NCBI RefSeq assembly: GCF_009827335.1
Contig: NZ_WTYH01000001.1
Span: forward strand, 434,001 to 498,000
Origin: Aurantiacibacter arachoides
GTDB taxonomy: Bacteria; Pseudomonadota; Alphaproteobacteria; Sphingomonadales; Sphingomonadaceae
Direction of reading: 5' to 3'
Length of the DNA stretch: 64,000 nucleotides
In this document: piece after piece, positions 37,506 through 47,338 of the stretch
Numbering within the stretch: the stretch's first letter is position 1
Layout: each line of letters begins with the position of its first letter
Program-made: the position numbers and the translations under genes
The notes under the pieces: generated by a model
Told to the model about the DNA's origin: nothing
The model's input: only the letters and a program-made list of their open reading frames with translations
The model's database searches: none

Positions 37506-38455
37506 TGCGGATTTCCTTCGGGAAGATGACGAATCAGCGCGCTGGTATCCTGCCGCGCGCCGCCCATGGCCTGGACCTGGGCATAGAACTGGTCGACCAG
37601 CGCCGCCACCGGCAGCGAAAGGCCGGCCTCGCGCGCTTCGGCAAGCGCGATGGCGAGGTCCTTGCGCATCCAGTCGATCGCGAAGCCGAAGTCGAATTCA
37701 CCCTTCACCATCGTCTGCCACCGGTTCTCCATCTGCCAGCTTTGCGCGGCGCCGCCCGAGATCGCCTCGAGCACCTTGTCGGTATCGACGCCGCTTGCCT
37801 GGGCCAGCCGCACGCCTTCCGACAAACCTGCAAGCACGCCGGCGATGCACAGCTGGTTAACCGCCTTGGTCGCCTGCCCTGCGCCGGCTCCACCGACATG
37901 CACGATGCGCGCGGCATAGGCTTCCATCGCTGGCCGGGCAGCCGCCATCGCCGCGTCCGATCCGCCGCACATGATGGCAAGTTTGCCGTTCTCGGCGCCG
38001 GCCTGCCCGCCGCTGACCGGCGCATCGACCGCCAGCAGACCCAGGGCCTCGCATTCGGCGGCGATGCGGCGGGCGATGGCGGGAGAGACCGTGGTGTGAT
38101 CGACAAAGCACGCGCCCTTGCGCATGGCGGCCAGCGCCCCGCTTTCCGCGCGCCCATCCGCCCGGCCATCCGCCCGGCCATCCGCCCGGCCATCCGCATT
38201 GCCATTGCCCAGCATGACCTGGGCAAGGTCGCGATCATTGCCGAGGCAGGTAAGCACCAGGTCCTTGCCGGCAACCGCCTCTGCCGGGGTGGCGGCGGTC
38301 TCGACGATCACACCCTCGGCTGCCAGCCGCGCGGCCCACTCCTGCGCGCGTGCCGCGGTGCGATTGTAGGCGGTGACATGGTGCCCGGCGCGGGCGAGGT
38401 GCCCGGCCATGGGGGCGCCCATGACGCCCAGGCCGAGGAATGCGATGCTGCTCAT
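37502..38455 (-). CDS. NAD(P)-dependent beta-hydroxyacid dehydrogenase (3-hydroxyisobutyrate dehydrogenase family)
   Basis: A 317-residue enzyme with the Rossmann motif FLGLGVMGAPMAGHLARAGH at the N-terminus, FVDHTTVSP, the substrate-loop APVSGGQAGAENG, and the catalytic Lys region AGAGQATKAVNQL. The family oxidises 3-hydroxyisobutyrate, tartronate semialdehyde and similar acids. Start ATG 38455 gives the canonical N-terminus. Residues 87-102, between LGN and GALAAM, are an ADGR repeat from a 12-bp tandem array; relatives have only a few residues here, so this is an insertion in a surface loop that should not harm the core fold. It overlaps the amidohydrolase start by four bases. Confidence 0.9.
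   Translation of the reverse strand: MSSIAFLGLGVMGAPMAGHLARAGHHVTAYNRTAARAQEWAARLAAEGVIVETAATPAEAVAGKDLVLTCLGNDRDLAQVMLGNGNADGRADGRADGRADGRAESGALAAMRKGACFVDHTTVSPAIARRIAAECEALGLLAVDAPVSGGQAGAENGKLAIMCGGSDAAMAAARPAMEAYAARIVHVGGAGAGQATKAVNQLCIAGVLAGLSEGVRLAQASGVDTDKVLEAISGGAAQSWQMENRWQTMVKGEFDFGFAIDWMRKDLAIALAEAREAGLSLPVAALVDQFYAQVQAMGGARQDTSALIRHLPEGNPQ
38154..38197 (-). repeat. 12-bp tandem repeat, 3.6 copies, inside the dehydrogenase gene
   Basis: On the plus strand CCATCCGCCCGG occurs three times without a mismatch (38154-38165, 38166-38177, 38178-38189), followed by a partial fourth copy. It encodes ADGR repeats in frame. Exact identity of the units indicates recent slippage expansion. 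Confidence 0.9.
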
Positions 38456-38558
38456 GGAGCGGGGCGATGCCGCCAAATGCGGTCAAAGGCAATCTTTGGC
38501 GCGGCATGGCCATCGGCTATTCCTCTTGCGCGCCTGCCGCGCTAGGCGGAGCGTCATC

Positions 38559-39818
38559 ATGGACCAGCCGACTACGCCCGCCCCGCAGCCCACCTCCGAG
38601 CTCACCCCCCATCTCGACGTCGCCGACATTCGCGAAGCGGCCAAACGCATCAGCGGCGCCGTCGTGCGCACGCCGACGATGCATTCGATCACCTTGTCGA
38701 AGATCACCGGCGCGGAGATCTGGCTGAAGTTCGAGAACCAGCAGTTCACTGCCGCCTATAAGGAACGCGGCGCGCTGAACGCCCTGTTGCAGCTGACGGA
38801 TGAACAGCGCGCGCGCGGCGTGATCGCGGCATCGGCGGGCAACCATTCACAGGGGCTCAGCTATCACGGCACCCGGCTCGGCGTGCCCGTGCACATCGTC
38901 ATGCCGCGCACCACGCCGGCGGTGAAGATCATGCAGACCGAGGCGGTCGGCGGGCAGGTGGTGCTGGAAGGCGAGACCTTCGACGAGGCCAGCACCCACG
39001 CGCGCATGCTGGAAAAGCAGATGGGCCTCACCTTCGTCCATCCCTTCGACGATCCGCACGTGGCGGCAGGGGCGGGGACCACGGCGCTGGAACTGTTCGA
39101 GGATGCCCCGCATCTCGATTGCATCGTCGTGCCGATCGGCGGTGGCGGGTTGATCAGCGGCATGAGCACGGTCGCCAAGGCCCAGCAGCCCCCGGTCGAG
39201 GTGATCGGCGTGGAAGCGCAGCTGTTCCCGTCCTCCTACAACGCCTTCAAGGGCGAGAACCTGCCCTTCGGTGGTGATACGCTGGCCGAGGGCATCGCGG
39301 TGAAGGAGCCGGGCAAGTTCACGCAAGGCGTGATCGACCAGCTGGTGGACGATATCCTGCTGGTCGACGAACCCCGGCTGGAAACCGCGGTCAGCCTGCT
39401 TTTGCAGATCGAGAAAACGGTGGTCGAAGGTGCCGGCGCGGCGGGGCTCGCGGCGGTGCTGGCCTACCCGGAACGGTTCGCGGGCAAGAAGATCGGGCTG
39501 GTGCTGTGCGGCGGCAATATCGACACCCGGCTGCTGGCGAACGTATTGTTGCGGGACCTCGCCCGGTCAGGCCGCCTGGCGCGGCTGCGCATCACCTTGC
39601 AGGACCGCCCCGGCGCGCTGTTCAGGGTGATGGCCGAGTTCGACCGGCACCATGTCAACATCATCGAGATCTATCACCAGCGCATCTTCACCAACCTTCC
39701 CGCCAAGGGGCTGGTCACCGATATCGAGTGCGAGGCGCGCGACAAGGCGCAGCTGGATGCGCTTGTCGGCTCGCTGCTGGCAAAGGGCTATCAGGTCAGC
39801 ACGGTCGAGCTCAACTGA
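38559..39818 (+). CDS. ilvA: Threonine ammonia-lyase (threonine dehydratase)
   Basis: A 419-residue fold-type II PLP enzyme that deaminates threonine to 2-oxobutyrate. The PLP Lys is Lys68 in FTAAYKERGALN, with SAGNHSQGLSYHG after it and the phosphate-binding GGGGL in VPIGGGGLISG. A C-terminal ACT domain (about 335-419, with LQDRPGALFRVMAEFDRHHVNIIEI) should give feedback control. It has one ACT domain, as in many alphaproteobacterial catabolic or biosynthetic forms, so whether it serves isoleucine synthesis or threonine breakdown is open. Start ATG 38559 fits the family N-terminus. Confidence 0.94.
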   Translation: MDQPTTPAPQPTSELTPHLDVADIREAAKRISGAVVRTPTMHSITLSKITGAEIWLKFENQQFTAAYKERGALNALLQLTDEQRARGVIAASAGNHSQGLSYHGTRLGVPVHIVMPRTTPAVKIMQTEAVGGQVVLEGETFDEASTHARMLEKQMGLTFVHPFDDPHVAAGAGTTALELFEDAPHLDCIVVPIGGGGLISGMSTVAKAQQPPVEVIGVEAQLFPSSYNAFKGENLPFGGDTLAEGIAVKEPGKFTQGVIDQLVDDILLVDEPRLETAVSLLLQIEKTVVEGAGAAGLAAVLAYPERFAGKKIGLVLCGGNIDTRLLANVLLRDLARSGRLARLRITLQDRPGALFRVMAEFDRHHVNIIEIYHQRIFTNLPAKGLVTDIECEARDKAQLDALVGSLLAKGYQVSTVELN

Positions 39819-39942
39819 CCCGATGCGGGGCAATCGCCCGGTTATGCGCAGCCGGTTGTGGAAATAATCCCCGCAAGACCCCATTATTGTGGTTAACATG
39901 GTTCAACCCGGCGATTCCCTCGTGTCATGAGGGTGGCGTCCG

Positions 39943-40833
39943 ATGTGGACGATCGATCAGACAAGAGGACCGCCCAGAGCCGTGACGGCGCCCGTTCGCT
40001 TCCCCCGCTTCTTCGTGACCAGCCCCGCGCCGTGCCCCTATCTGCCGGGCAAGACGGAGCGCAAGGTATTCACCGAACTGCGTGGGCCCCATGCCGAGCA
40101 GCTGAACGACGCGCTGGGCCGCATCGGCTTTCGCCGCAGCCAGACCGTGGCCTACCGCCCGTCGTGCGCCGATTGCCGCGCCTGCGTGTCGGTGCGCGTG
40201 GCGGCGTGCGAATTCCGTCCTTCCAGCTCGCAAAAGCGCACTCTCAAGCTGAACGATGATCTGGAAAGCAGCGAATGCCGTCCGTGGGCCACGGCGGAAC
40301 AGTTCGAACTGTTGCAGAAATATCTCGAGGCGCGTCACCCAGGCGGCGGCATGGCGGCGATGGACGAAGTCGACTATGCCGACATGGTCGAACACACCAG
40401 CGTATCCAGCTTTGTCATTGAATATCGGGAAACATCTGCCAATGGTGGGGCGGGTCGTCTGGTCGCGGCGTGTCTGATGGACCGGCAGGGTGACGGGTTG
40501 TCGATGATATACTCGTTCTACGACCCGGAGTGTAAGGATCGCAGCGGGCTTGGGACCTACGTCATTCTCGACCATATTCGGCGTGCTGCTGCGGCGCGGC
40601 TTCCCTATGTCTATCTCGGCTACTGGGTCGAGGGGGCCGAGCGGATGCAGTACAAGATCCGTTTCCGCCCGCTCGATCGACTGGGCCCGGAAGGCTGGCG
40701 CCGCGTGTCTGATGACGAGCAGGCAGCCCTCATCCGCCGCGCCACTGCCGGCGGCGGCGCTCGGGTTCCCGCACCCGATGGCGGATCAAAGGACAATACC
40801 CCCGGCCTGCAGGCCGAATACAAGCTCGCCTGA
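39943..40833 (+). CDS. bpt: Leucyl/arginyl-tRNA-protein transferase Bpt (ATE family)
   Basis: A 296-residue N-end-rule aminoacyltransferase that adds an amino acid from charged tRNA to N-terminal Asp or Glu, marking proteins for ClpAP. Seen: the Cys-rich [28 protein letters not shown] and the [19 protein letters not shown] signature. Start is ATG 39943 with GAGGGTGG upstream; a GTG at 39982 would give the N-terminus usual for the family ([10 protein letters not shown]) and is a fair alternative. TamA begins 13 bases after the stop. Confidence 0.93.
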   Translation: MWTIDQTRGPPRAVTAPVRFPRFFVTSPAPCPYLPGKTERKVFTELRGPHAEQLNDALGRIGFRRSQTVAYRPSCADCRACVSVRVAACEFRPSSSQKRTLKLNDDLESSECRPWATAEQFELLQKYLEARHPGGGMAAMDEVDYADMVEHTSVSSFVIEYRETSANGGAGRLVAACLMDRQGDGLSMIYSFYDPECKDRSGLGTYVILDHIRRAAAARLPYVYLGYWVEGAERMQYKIRFRPLDRLGPEGWRRVSDDEQAALIRRATAGGGARVPAPDGGSKDNTPGLQAEYKLA

Positions 40834-40846
40834 ACGCCTGCGCACG

Positions 40847-42988
40847 ATGGCCGGCAATTCCACCGCGCTCGCGGCGGTGCTGGCCCTGGTGGCGCAGCCG
40901 CTGCTGAGCGAGGCGGTGCTGGCGCAGGACCGGCAGGACACCCCGAGCCTGGAAGACCTCATTCCCGATTCCGCGGTCGAGGATCCCGAAGGCTGGGCGG
41001 CGCAGGGCGTGTCGGCGGAGGCGCAGGCGGAGGAAGGCACGGCCCTGCCGCTCGATCCCGATGCCCCGCTCGACGATAGCCTCGTCTCGATCCCCTGGCC
41101 CGAGCAGGTCGACCTGCCCGAGATCACTCCGCTCGAACCCGATGCCGAGCCGATCGAGTTCGTCACCTTTGACGAGGACATCCCGCCGATCCCGGCTGGC
41201 AGCGAAGAGCGTATTTCGGACGAACTGGTGCTGGTCTTCCCCGACGAGCAATCGCTGTTCCCGCAGCGGGAGGAATTCCTCGAACGCTTCCGCTCACTCT
41301 CGACCATCCAGGAACTGGAGGACGACGACAACATCGCCCGGCTGGCGGTGCAGGCCCGCGGCGACCAGGCCCTGCTGGAAGAGATGCTGCGCGTCTATGG
41401 CTATTACGATGCGCAGGTCATCCGATCCGTCGGCAACGTCATCGGCACCGATGAGGCGAACCTTGACCGGCCCGCCGCGCGCTTCGACATCATCCCGGGT
41501 GAGCGGTATGCCATCGGTGCGATCGACCTCGGCAATCTTGCGGCGGCAGGCGACGATTACGATACCCTGCGTTCCGCCTTCGAGGTCAATGTGGGCGATC
41601 CGATCTCGCTCGATGCGATTAAGACCGAACAGGCCGATCTGGACGTGGCGCTGGGCGAGAACGGATTCCCCTTCGCCGCCATCGAGGAGCCGGCGCTGCT
41701 CATCGATCACGCGCGGGTGGAAGGCGACCTGACCATGGCCGTGGAGCCGGGCGGGCAATACAACTTCGGCGTCGTCACCTCCAGCATTCCCGAATTCCTG
41801 TCCGGCGAACATCTCAGCGACATCGCGCGCTGGGATCCGGGTGACATCTACCAGCGCAGCGACGAGATGGACCTGCGCCGCGCTATCCTGGCCACCGGCA
41901 TCGTCGGTTCGGTGCAGTTGACGCCGGTGGTGGTGGAAGAGCCGGTCGGCGACCAGCCGGGCACGGTCAACATCGCCGCCGAACTGACCGAGGCACCCCT
42001 GCGCACGCTGGCGGGCAACATCGGCTTCGGCACGGAGGAAGGCATCCGCCTCGAAGGGATGTGGGAACACCGCAACCTGTTCCCGCCCGAAGGCCTGCTG
42101 CGGGTGCGCGGAATCCTCGGTACGCAGGAACAGCTGGCAGGCGTCACTTTCCGCAAGAACAATTTCGGCGGACGCGACCGCATCCTCACCCTCGACGCCT
42201 ATGCCAGCACGATCGACTACGATCTCTACGATGCGCGCACGGTCTCGCTGGTCGGCAACTACGAGCGGCTGAGCACGCTGTTGTTCCAGAAGGAATTCAG
42301 CTGGTCCGTCGGGATAGAGCTTGTCGCGTCGCAGGAAAGCGAAGTCGACGCCGAGGGCAACCCGCTCCAGCGCGAAACCTATTTCGTCGCCGCCCTGCCG
42401 CTGTTCGCCCAGCTCGACCAGTCGGACGACCTGCTCGATCCCACCAGCGGCTATCGGCTGTCGGCCCGCCTGTCGCCCGAGGCGTCGGACAACGACGGGG
42501 TGCAGAGCTTCTACGTGCGCAGCCAGGTCGATGCCTCCTATTACCAGTCGATGGGCGAGAACACCGTGCTGGCGGGCAGGGTGCGACTGGCCAGCATCCC
42601 GGGCGCAGAGCTGGAAGGCATTGCGCCGTCACGCCGGCTCTATGCCGGCGGCGGCGGGTCCGTGCGCGGCTACGGCTATCGCTCGATCGGCCCGGTCAAC
42701 CAGTTCGGCAACCCGACCGGCGGCCGCAGTTTGGTGGAACTGAGCGCAGAAGCGCGCATCCGCACGGGATTCCTGGACGGCGCCGTCAGCGTGGTGCCGT
42801 TCATCGACGCCGGATCGGTGAGCGAGGGTACGACGCCCGACTTCGGCTCGATCAAGCTGGGGGCGGGCGTGGGCGTGCGCTATGCCACGGGCTTTGGCCC
42901 ACTGCGTCTCGATGTCGCCGTGCCGCTCAATCGCGGGCCCAACGATAGCTGGGTCGCGGTCTATGTCGCGCTGGGCCAGGCCTTCTGA
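40847..42988 (+). CDS. tamA: Outer-membrane translocation/assembly protein TamA (Omp85 family)
   Basis: A 713-residue Omp85 protein. Residues 1-27 look like a signal peptide (ALAAVLALVAQPLLSEAVLAQ), though without a basic start. A long acidic, Pro-rich region (about 28-130) precedes the POTRA domains, and a C-terminal beta-barrel (from about 390) includes the RGYGYRSIGP loop typical of the Omp85 RGF-like motif and ends with Phe. With TamB it forms a bridge for inserting some outer-membrane proteins or moving lipids. The tamB start overlaps its stop by one base. The acidic extension is unusually long compared with E. coli TamA. Confidence 0.92.
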   Translation: MAGNSTALAAVLALVAQPLLSEAVLAQDRQDTPSLEDLIPDSAVEDPEGWAAQGVSAEAQAEEGTALPLDPDAPLDDSLVSIPWPEQVDLPEITPLEPDAEPIEFVTFDEDIPPIPAGSEERISDELVLVFPDEQSLFPQREEFLERFRSLSTIQELEDDDNIARLAVQARGDQALLEEMLRVYGYYDAQVIRSVGNVIGTDEANLDRPAARFDIIPGERYAIGAIDLGNLAAAGDDYDTLRSAFEVNVGDPISLDAIKTEQADLDVALGENGFPFAAIEEPALLIDHARVEGDLTMAVEPGGQYNFGVVTSSIPEFLSGEHLSDIARWDPGDIYQRSDEMDLRRAILATGIVGSVQLTPVVVEEPVGDQPGTVNIAAELTEAPLRTLAGNIGFGTEEGIRLEGMWEHRNLFPPEGLLRVRGILGTQEQLAGVTFRKNNFGGRDRILTLDAYASTIDYDLYDARTVSLVGNYERLSTLLFQKEFSWSVGIELVASQESEVDAEGNPLQRETYFVAALPLFAQLDQSDDLLDPTSGYRLSARLSPEASDNDGVQSFYVRSQVDASYYQSMGENTVLAGRVRLASIPGAELEGIAPSRRLYAGGGGSVRGYGYRSIGPVNQFGNPTGGRSLVELSAEARIRTGFLDGAVSVVPFIDAGSVSEGTTPDFGSIKLGAGVGVRYATGFGPLRLDVAVPLNRGPNDSWVAVYVALGQAF

Positions 42989-45900
42989 TGGCGGACGAGG
43001 GAACCGTGGACGGCACACCCGCCGAAGCCACCCCGGTTGACGAGACCGTGGTGGACGAGACCGCGGTGGCAGAGGATGCGCCCGCGCGCCGGCACCGCAG
43101 CGCGGGGCGCATCATTGCCAAGACCGTCGGCTGGATCGCGCTCGGCATCCTGGGCGTGTTCCTGCTCGCCATCGCGTTCCTGCACACGCCGCCCGGGCGC
43201 CAGTTCATCGTGGACGAGATCGCCAAGGTCGCCCCGGCATCGGGCCTGTCGGTGGAAGTCGGCAGCATCGAGGGATCGGTGCTGTGGAGCGCCACGCTGA
43301 ACGACGTGAAGCTGCGCGATGCCAACGACACGCTGTTCCTGGAAATCCCCACGGTCGACCTCAACTGGCGGCCGATCAACTGGTTCTTCACCGGGCTGGA
43401 CGTGCGCCATCTGGTCGCCACCAACGGCACGCTCTACGCCATTCCCGAACTTGAGCCGGGCGATCCCGACGCTCCCATCCTGCCCGATTTCGACATCCGC
43501 GTGGATCGCTTCGTCATCGACAACCTGACCGTGGCCGAAGGGCTGCTGCTAGGCGACCAGCGCACGATCAACTTCGCCGCCGAGGCGAACATTCGCGATG
43601 GCCTGGTGTATCTCGACGCCGAGGGCGATTTCGATGGCGGCGACGTGTTCACCGCGCTCGTCAACGCAGAACCCGATGGCAACCGCTTCGATCTCGACTT
43701 CGAGTGGCGCGCGCCAGCCGGCGGCTTCCTTGCCGAGATGGTCGGGGCCGAGGAAGACCTTGCCATATCGCTGGACGGCGATGGCAGCTGGACATCGTGG
43801 GCCGGCGATTTCGTAGCCGTGCAGGGGCAGTCCCGCATCGCCGATTTCGACGTGATGAACGAAGGCGGCATCTACCGCATCGTCGGCCGCGCGCGGCCCG
43901 GCGGTTTTGTCGAGGGCCTGCCGGCCCGCGCGCTTGGCGAGCTGGTGGAACTGAGCGCCATGGGCACGCTGGACGAAAGCCTGCTGGAAGGCGAATTCGT
44001 CCTGCGCGGCGAGGGCGTGAGCGCGGACGGCGCGGGCACGATCAATCTTGCCGACAACGCCTTCAGCAACGTGCGGCTGACCGCGCAGCTGCTGGACGAG
44101 ACGCTGTTCTCCGAGGACGTGACGCTCACCGGCGCCGAGATCGACCTTACGCTGGACGGGCCGTTCCGCGATCTGGTGATCCCGCACACGCTGCGCGTCG
44201 CACGGATCGACGCGGGCGGCACCATCCTCACCGAAGTCCGCCAGCAGGGCACGCTGACCTACGATGGCACCCGGTTCATCGTGCCTGTCGATGCCACCGT
44301 CGGGCGGGTGGTCAGCGGCAACGAACTGTTCGATCCCCGGCTGGTGAACGGCACGATAGCCGGCACCATCGTCTACGCCGGCAGCGAAATCGTGTCGGAC
44401 GACCTCGCGGTGCGCTTCCAGGGGCTGCAGGGGCGCCTCGGCCTCAACAGCAATCTCGAGACCGGGCTCACGCGGGTCAACGGTCCGATCAATATAGCCG
44501 ACCTGGCCTTCGATGGCATTGGCACCGTGGATGCGGGCGCGCGTATCGACTTCAGCATCGGCGGCGGCGCGCCGTGGCAGCTCGATGCCGAAGTCATGGG
44601 GCGGCTGGACACGGTCACCAACGACACGCTGACCAACCTTGCCGGCACCAACATCCGGTTCGATGGCGGGCTGTCGCTGGGGGGGGCGAGCCCGCTGGCG
44701 TTCCGCGATTTCACCATCAACGCCAGCAAACTGACTGCGCGACTGGACGGGCGGGTAGAGGAAGGGCGCACCACGCTGGCCGGCAGCGGTCGCCACGTCG
44801 ACTACGGACCGTTCACCGTCGAGGCGGAAATCGCCGACGACGGGCCGCGCGCCACGCTGGTCTTCGCCGATCCGTTGCCCTCGGCGGGCCTCACCAACGT
44901 GCGCGTCACGCTGGCGCCCACCGACGACGGGTTCCGCATCGAGACCAGCGGCGGTTCGCTGCTCGGTCCGTTCGACGGCCTCGTCTATCTGAACATCGCC
45001 GGCAATGGCGATACGACGCTCAACATCGAACGGCTGGACGTCGCCCAGAGCCGCGTGACCGGCCTGCTGCGCCTGGTAGAGGGCGGGATCGCCGGCGACC
45101 TGGCCCTGGCGGGCGGCGGGATCGACGGCACCATCGCGCTCGGCGTGCGCGGCGGCGGGCAGGCATTCGACGTGAACCTGGTGGCACGCGACGCGCGGTT
45201 TGGCGGGGAGACACCGCTTCTCATCGCCCGCGGCACGGTCGATGCCAGTGGCGTCATCGCCGAGGGCAACACCACCGTTACCGGCAACGCCAGCCTGCAG
45301 GGCCTGCAATACGGCCAGATCTTCATCGGCCGCCTTGCCGCGCGTGCAGAGGTGGTCAACGGCACCGGCCACTTCGATGCTGCGCTCACCGGGCGGCGCG
45401 GGAGCCGCTTCGAACTGATGATCAACGGCGATGCCTCGCCCGATCGCATCGCCGTGGCGCTCGATGGATCCTACGACGGGCGCGCGATCACCATGCCTCG
45501 CCGCGCGGTCGTCACCCGGCTGGATGACGGCGGGTGGGAGCTGCAACGTTCGCAGATCGGCTTTGGCGACGGATTCGTGCAGGCCAGCGGGCGGTTCGGG
45601 GGCAGCCAGCCGGCGCAGGGCAACGTCGCGCTCGTCAACCTGCCACTCAGCATTTCCGACGTGCTGCTGGGCGAACTGGGCGTCGGCGGCACGGTGTCGG
45701 GCACGATCGATTTCGCCGGTGGCGCGAACGGCCTGCCGACCGGCGAGGCGCGCCTGCGGGTGGAAGACTTTACCCGCTCGAGCGCACTGCTCTCCTCGCG
45801 CCCGCTCGACGTGTCGCTGGTGGCCGATCTATCGGAAACCATGCTGCAGGCGCGCGCGCTCCTTTCGGACGGGCAGGGCGCGGACGGGCGGTTGCAGGCG

Positions 45901-47256
45901 CGCATCAACAATTTGCCGCAATCGGGCGCGCTGGCCGAGCGGCTCTATCGCGGTAACCTGGTGGGGCAGTTGCGCTACAACGGCTCGTCCTCCGCGCTAT
46001 GGCGGCTCGCGGCAATCGACCTGATCGACATAACCGGCCCCGTGGTGGTGGCGGCGGACGTGACCGGCACGCTGGGCGACCCGCAGCTGCGCGGATCGTT
46101 GCAGGGTGACGACCTGCGCGTGCGCAGTGCGCTGACCGGAACCGATGTTACCGGCGTGCGGGCGCGCGGCCGGTTCGACGGACCGCGCTTCAACCTGACC
46201 AGCTTTGCCGGGACCGCGGCCAACGGCGGGCGCGTATCGGGCAGCGGCTTTGTCGACCTGTCCGGCATCACTGGCGATCGTGGACCGCGCATGGACATCC
46301 GGCTTGCCGCAGCCAATGCCGAAATCCTCGACCTGCCCACGATGGGCGCGACGGTAACCGGGCCGATGCGCATCGTTTCCAACGGCGTGGGCGGTACCAT
46401 CGCCGGCCGCCTGCGCGCGAACGAGGCGCGCTGGCGACTTGGCGGTGCGGCGGAAGCCATCGCGCAGTTGCCTTCCGTCCGCACGACGGAGATCAACGTG
46501 CCCGCCGATCGCGCGCCCGCAGCGGTCGCCAGCGCGCCGTGGCGCTACCTGATCGACGTCAACGCGCCGGGCGGCATCCAGGTCGACGGCCTGGGGCTGG
46601 AGAGCGAATGGCGCAGCGACAATCTGCAGATCCGTGGCAGCACCGACGATCCGCGCCTCGATGGCAACGTCGAAATCGTGCCGCGCCAGGGCAGCTATTC
46701 GTTCGCCGGCGTGCGGTTCGAGATTACGCGGGGCGAAATCTTCTTCGACCAGAACGTGCCGATCGATCCGCGTATCGACCTGCTGGCGGAGACCGAGGTC
46801 GACAATCTCAGCGTGGCGGTGAACGTGCGCGGCAATGCCAGCCAGCCGGATGTGACTTTCTCCTCCATCCCGGCCCTGCCCGAGGAAGAGCTGCTGGCGC
46901 GGTTGCTGTTCGGCGGTTCGATCACCAATCTTTCGGCGACCGACGCGCTGCAACTGGGCGCTGCGGTGGCGAGCCTGCAGGGCGGCGGCGGCGTTGGTCC
47001 GATCAACCAGCTGCGCGATGCGATCGGCCTCGATCGGTTGCGCATCGTGTCCGCCGATCCCGCGCTGAACCGCGGCACGGCCATTGCGCTGGGCAAGAAT
47101 TTCGGCCGACGGTTCTATGTCGAGATCATCACCGACGGCGCGGGCTATTCGGCCACCAATGCCGAGTTCCGGGTGACGAGCTGGCTCAACCTGCTGGCCA
47201 CGATCAGCACCATCGGCCGCCATAGCGTGGCCGCCGAATACCGCCGCGACTACTGA
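42988..47256 (+). CDS. tamB: Translocation and assembly module protein TamB
   Basis: A 1422-residue AsmA-like protein spanning the periplasm. An N-terminal membrane helix (about residues 47-67, WIALGILGVFLLAIAFL) follows a short acidic cytoplasmic part; the body is a long beta-taco of repeated strands; the C-terminal DUF490/TamB domain (about 1060-1422) contains LPEEELLARLLFG and ends EYRRDY. TamB proteins form a hydrophobic groove between the inner membrane and TamA, now thought to carry phospholipid. It overlaps tamA by one base and ends before a terminator. Confidence 0.95.
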   Translation: MADEGTVDGTPAEATPVDETVVDETAVAEDAPARRHRSAGRIIAKTVGWIALGILGVFLLAIAFLHTPPGRQFIVDEIAKVAPASGLSVEVGSIEGSVLWSATLNDVKLRDANDTLFLEIPTVDLNWRPINWFFTGLDVRHLVATNGTLYAIPELEPGDPDAPILPDFDIRVDRFVIDNLTVAEGLLLGDQRTINFAAEANIRDGLVYLDAEGDFDGGDVFTALVNAEPDGNRFDLDFEWRAPAGGFLAEMVGAEEDLAISLDGDGSWTSWAGDFVAVQGQSRIADFDVMNEGGIYRIVGRARPGGFVEGLPARALGELVELSAMGTLDESLLEGEFVLRGEGVSADGAGTINLADNAFSNVRLTAQLLDETLFSEDVTLTGAEIDLTLDGPFRDLVIPHTLRVARIDAGGTILTEVRQQGTLTYDGTRFIVPVDATVGRVVSGNELFDPRLVNGTIAGTIVYAGSEIVSDDLAVRFQGLQGRLGLNSNLETGLTRVNGPINIADLAFDGIGTVDAGARIDFSIGGGAPWQLDAEVMGRLDTVTNDTLTNLAGTNIRFDGGLSLGGASPLAFRDFTINASKLTARLDGRVEEGRTTLAGSGRHVDYGPFTVEAEIADDGPRATLVFADPLPSAGLTNVRVTLAPTDDGFRIETSGGSLLGPFDGLVYLNIAGNGDTTLNIERLDVAQSRVTGLLRLVEGGIAGDLALAGGGIDGTIALGVRGGGQAFDVNLVARDARFGGETPLLIARGTVDASGVIAEGNTTVTGNASLQGLQYGQIFIGRLAARAEVVNGTGHFDAALTGRRGSRFELMINGDASPDRIAVALDGSYDGRAITMPRRAVVTRLDDGGWELQRSQIGFGDGFVQASGRFGGSQPAQGNVALVNLPLSISDVLLGELGVGGTVSGTIDFAGGANGLPTGEARLRVEDFTRSSALLSSRPLDVSLVADLSETMLQARALLSDGQGADGRLQARINNLPQSGALAERLYRGNLVGQLRYNGSSSALWRLAAIDLIDITGPVVVAADVTGTLGDPQLRGSLQGDDLRVRSALTGTDVTGVRARGRFDGPRFNLTSFAGTAANGGRVSGSGFVDLSGITGDRGPRMDIRLAAANAEILDLPTMGATVTGPMRIVSNGVGGTIAGRLRANEARWRLGGAAEAIAQLPSVRTTEINVPADRAPAAVASAPWRYLIDVNAPGGIQVDGLGLESEWRSDNLQIRGSTDDPRLDGNVEIVPRQGSYSFAGVRFEITRGEIFFDQNVPIDPRIDLLAETEVDNLSVAVNVRGNASQPDVTFSSIPALPEEELLARLLFGGSITNLSATDALQLGAAVASLQGGGGVGPINQLRDAIGLDRLRIVSADPALNRGTAIALGKNFGRRFYVEIITDGAGYSATNAEFRVTSWLNLLATISTIGRHSVAAEYRRDY

Positions 47257-47282
47257 GGCGGCAATTTCGACGCGCCAATGAA

Positions 47283-47320
47283 AAGGGGGGAGCGGCCATG
47301 CAGGCTGCTCCCCCTTATTT
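47283..47320. terminator. Bidirectional terminator between tamB and the fasciclin gene
   Basis: GGGGGAGC and GCTCCCCC pair around a 13-base loop. On the plus strand TTATTTG follows; on the minus strand CTTTTC follows. It serves both convergent genes. Confidence 0.88.
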
Positions 47321-47338
47321 GATCCGATGCTAAAACGA

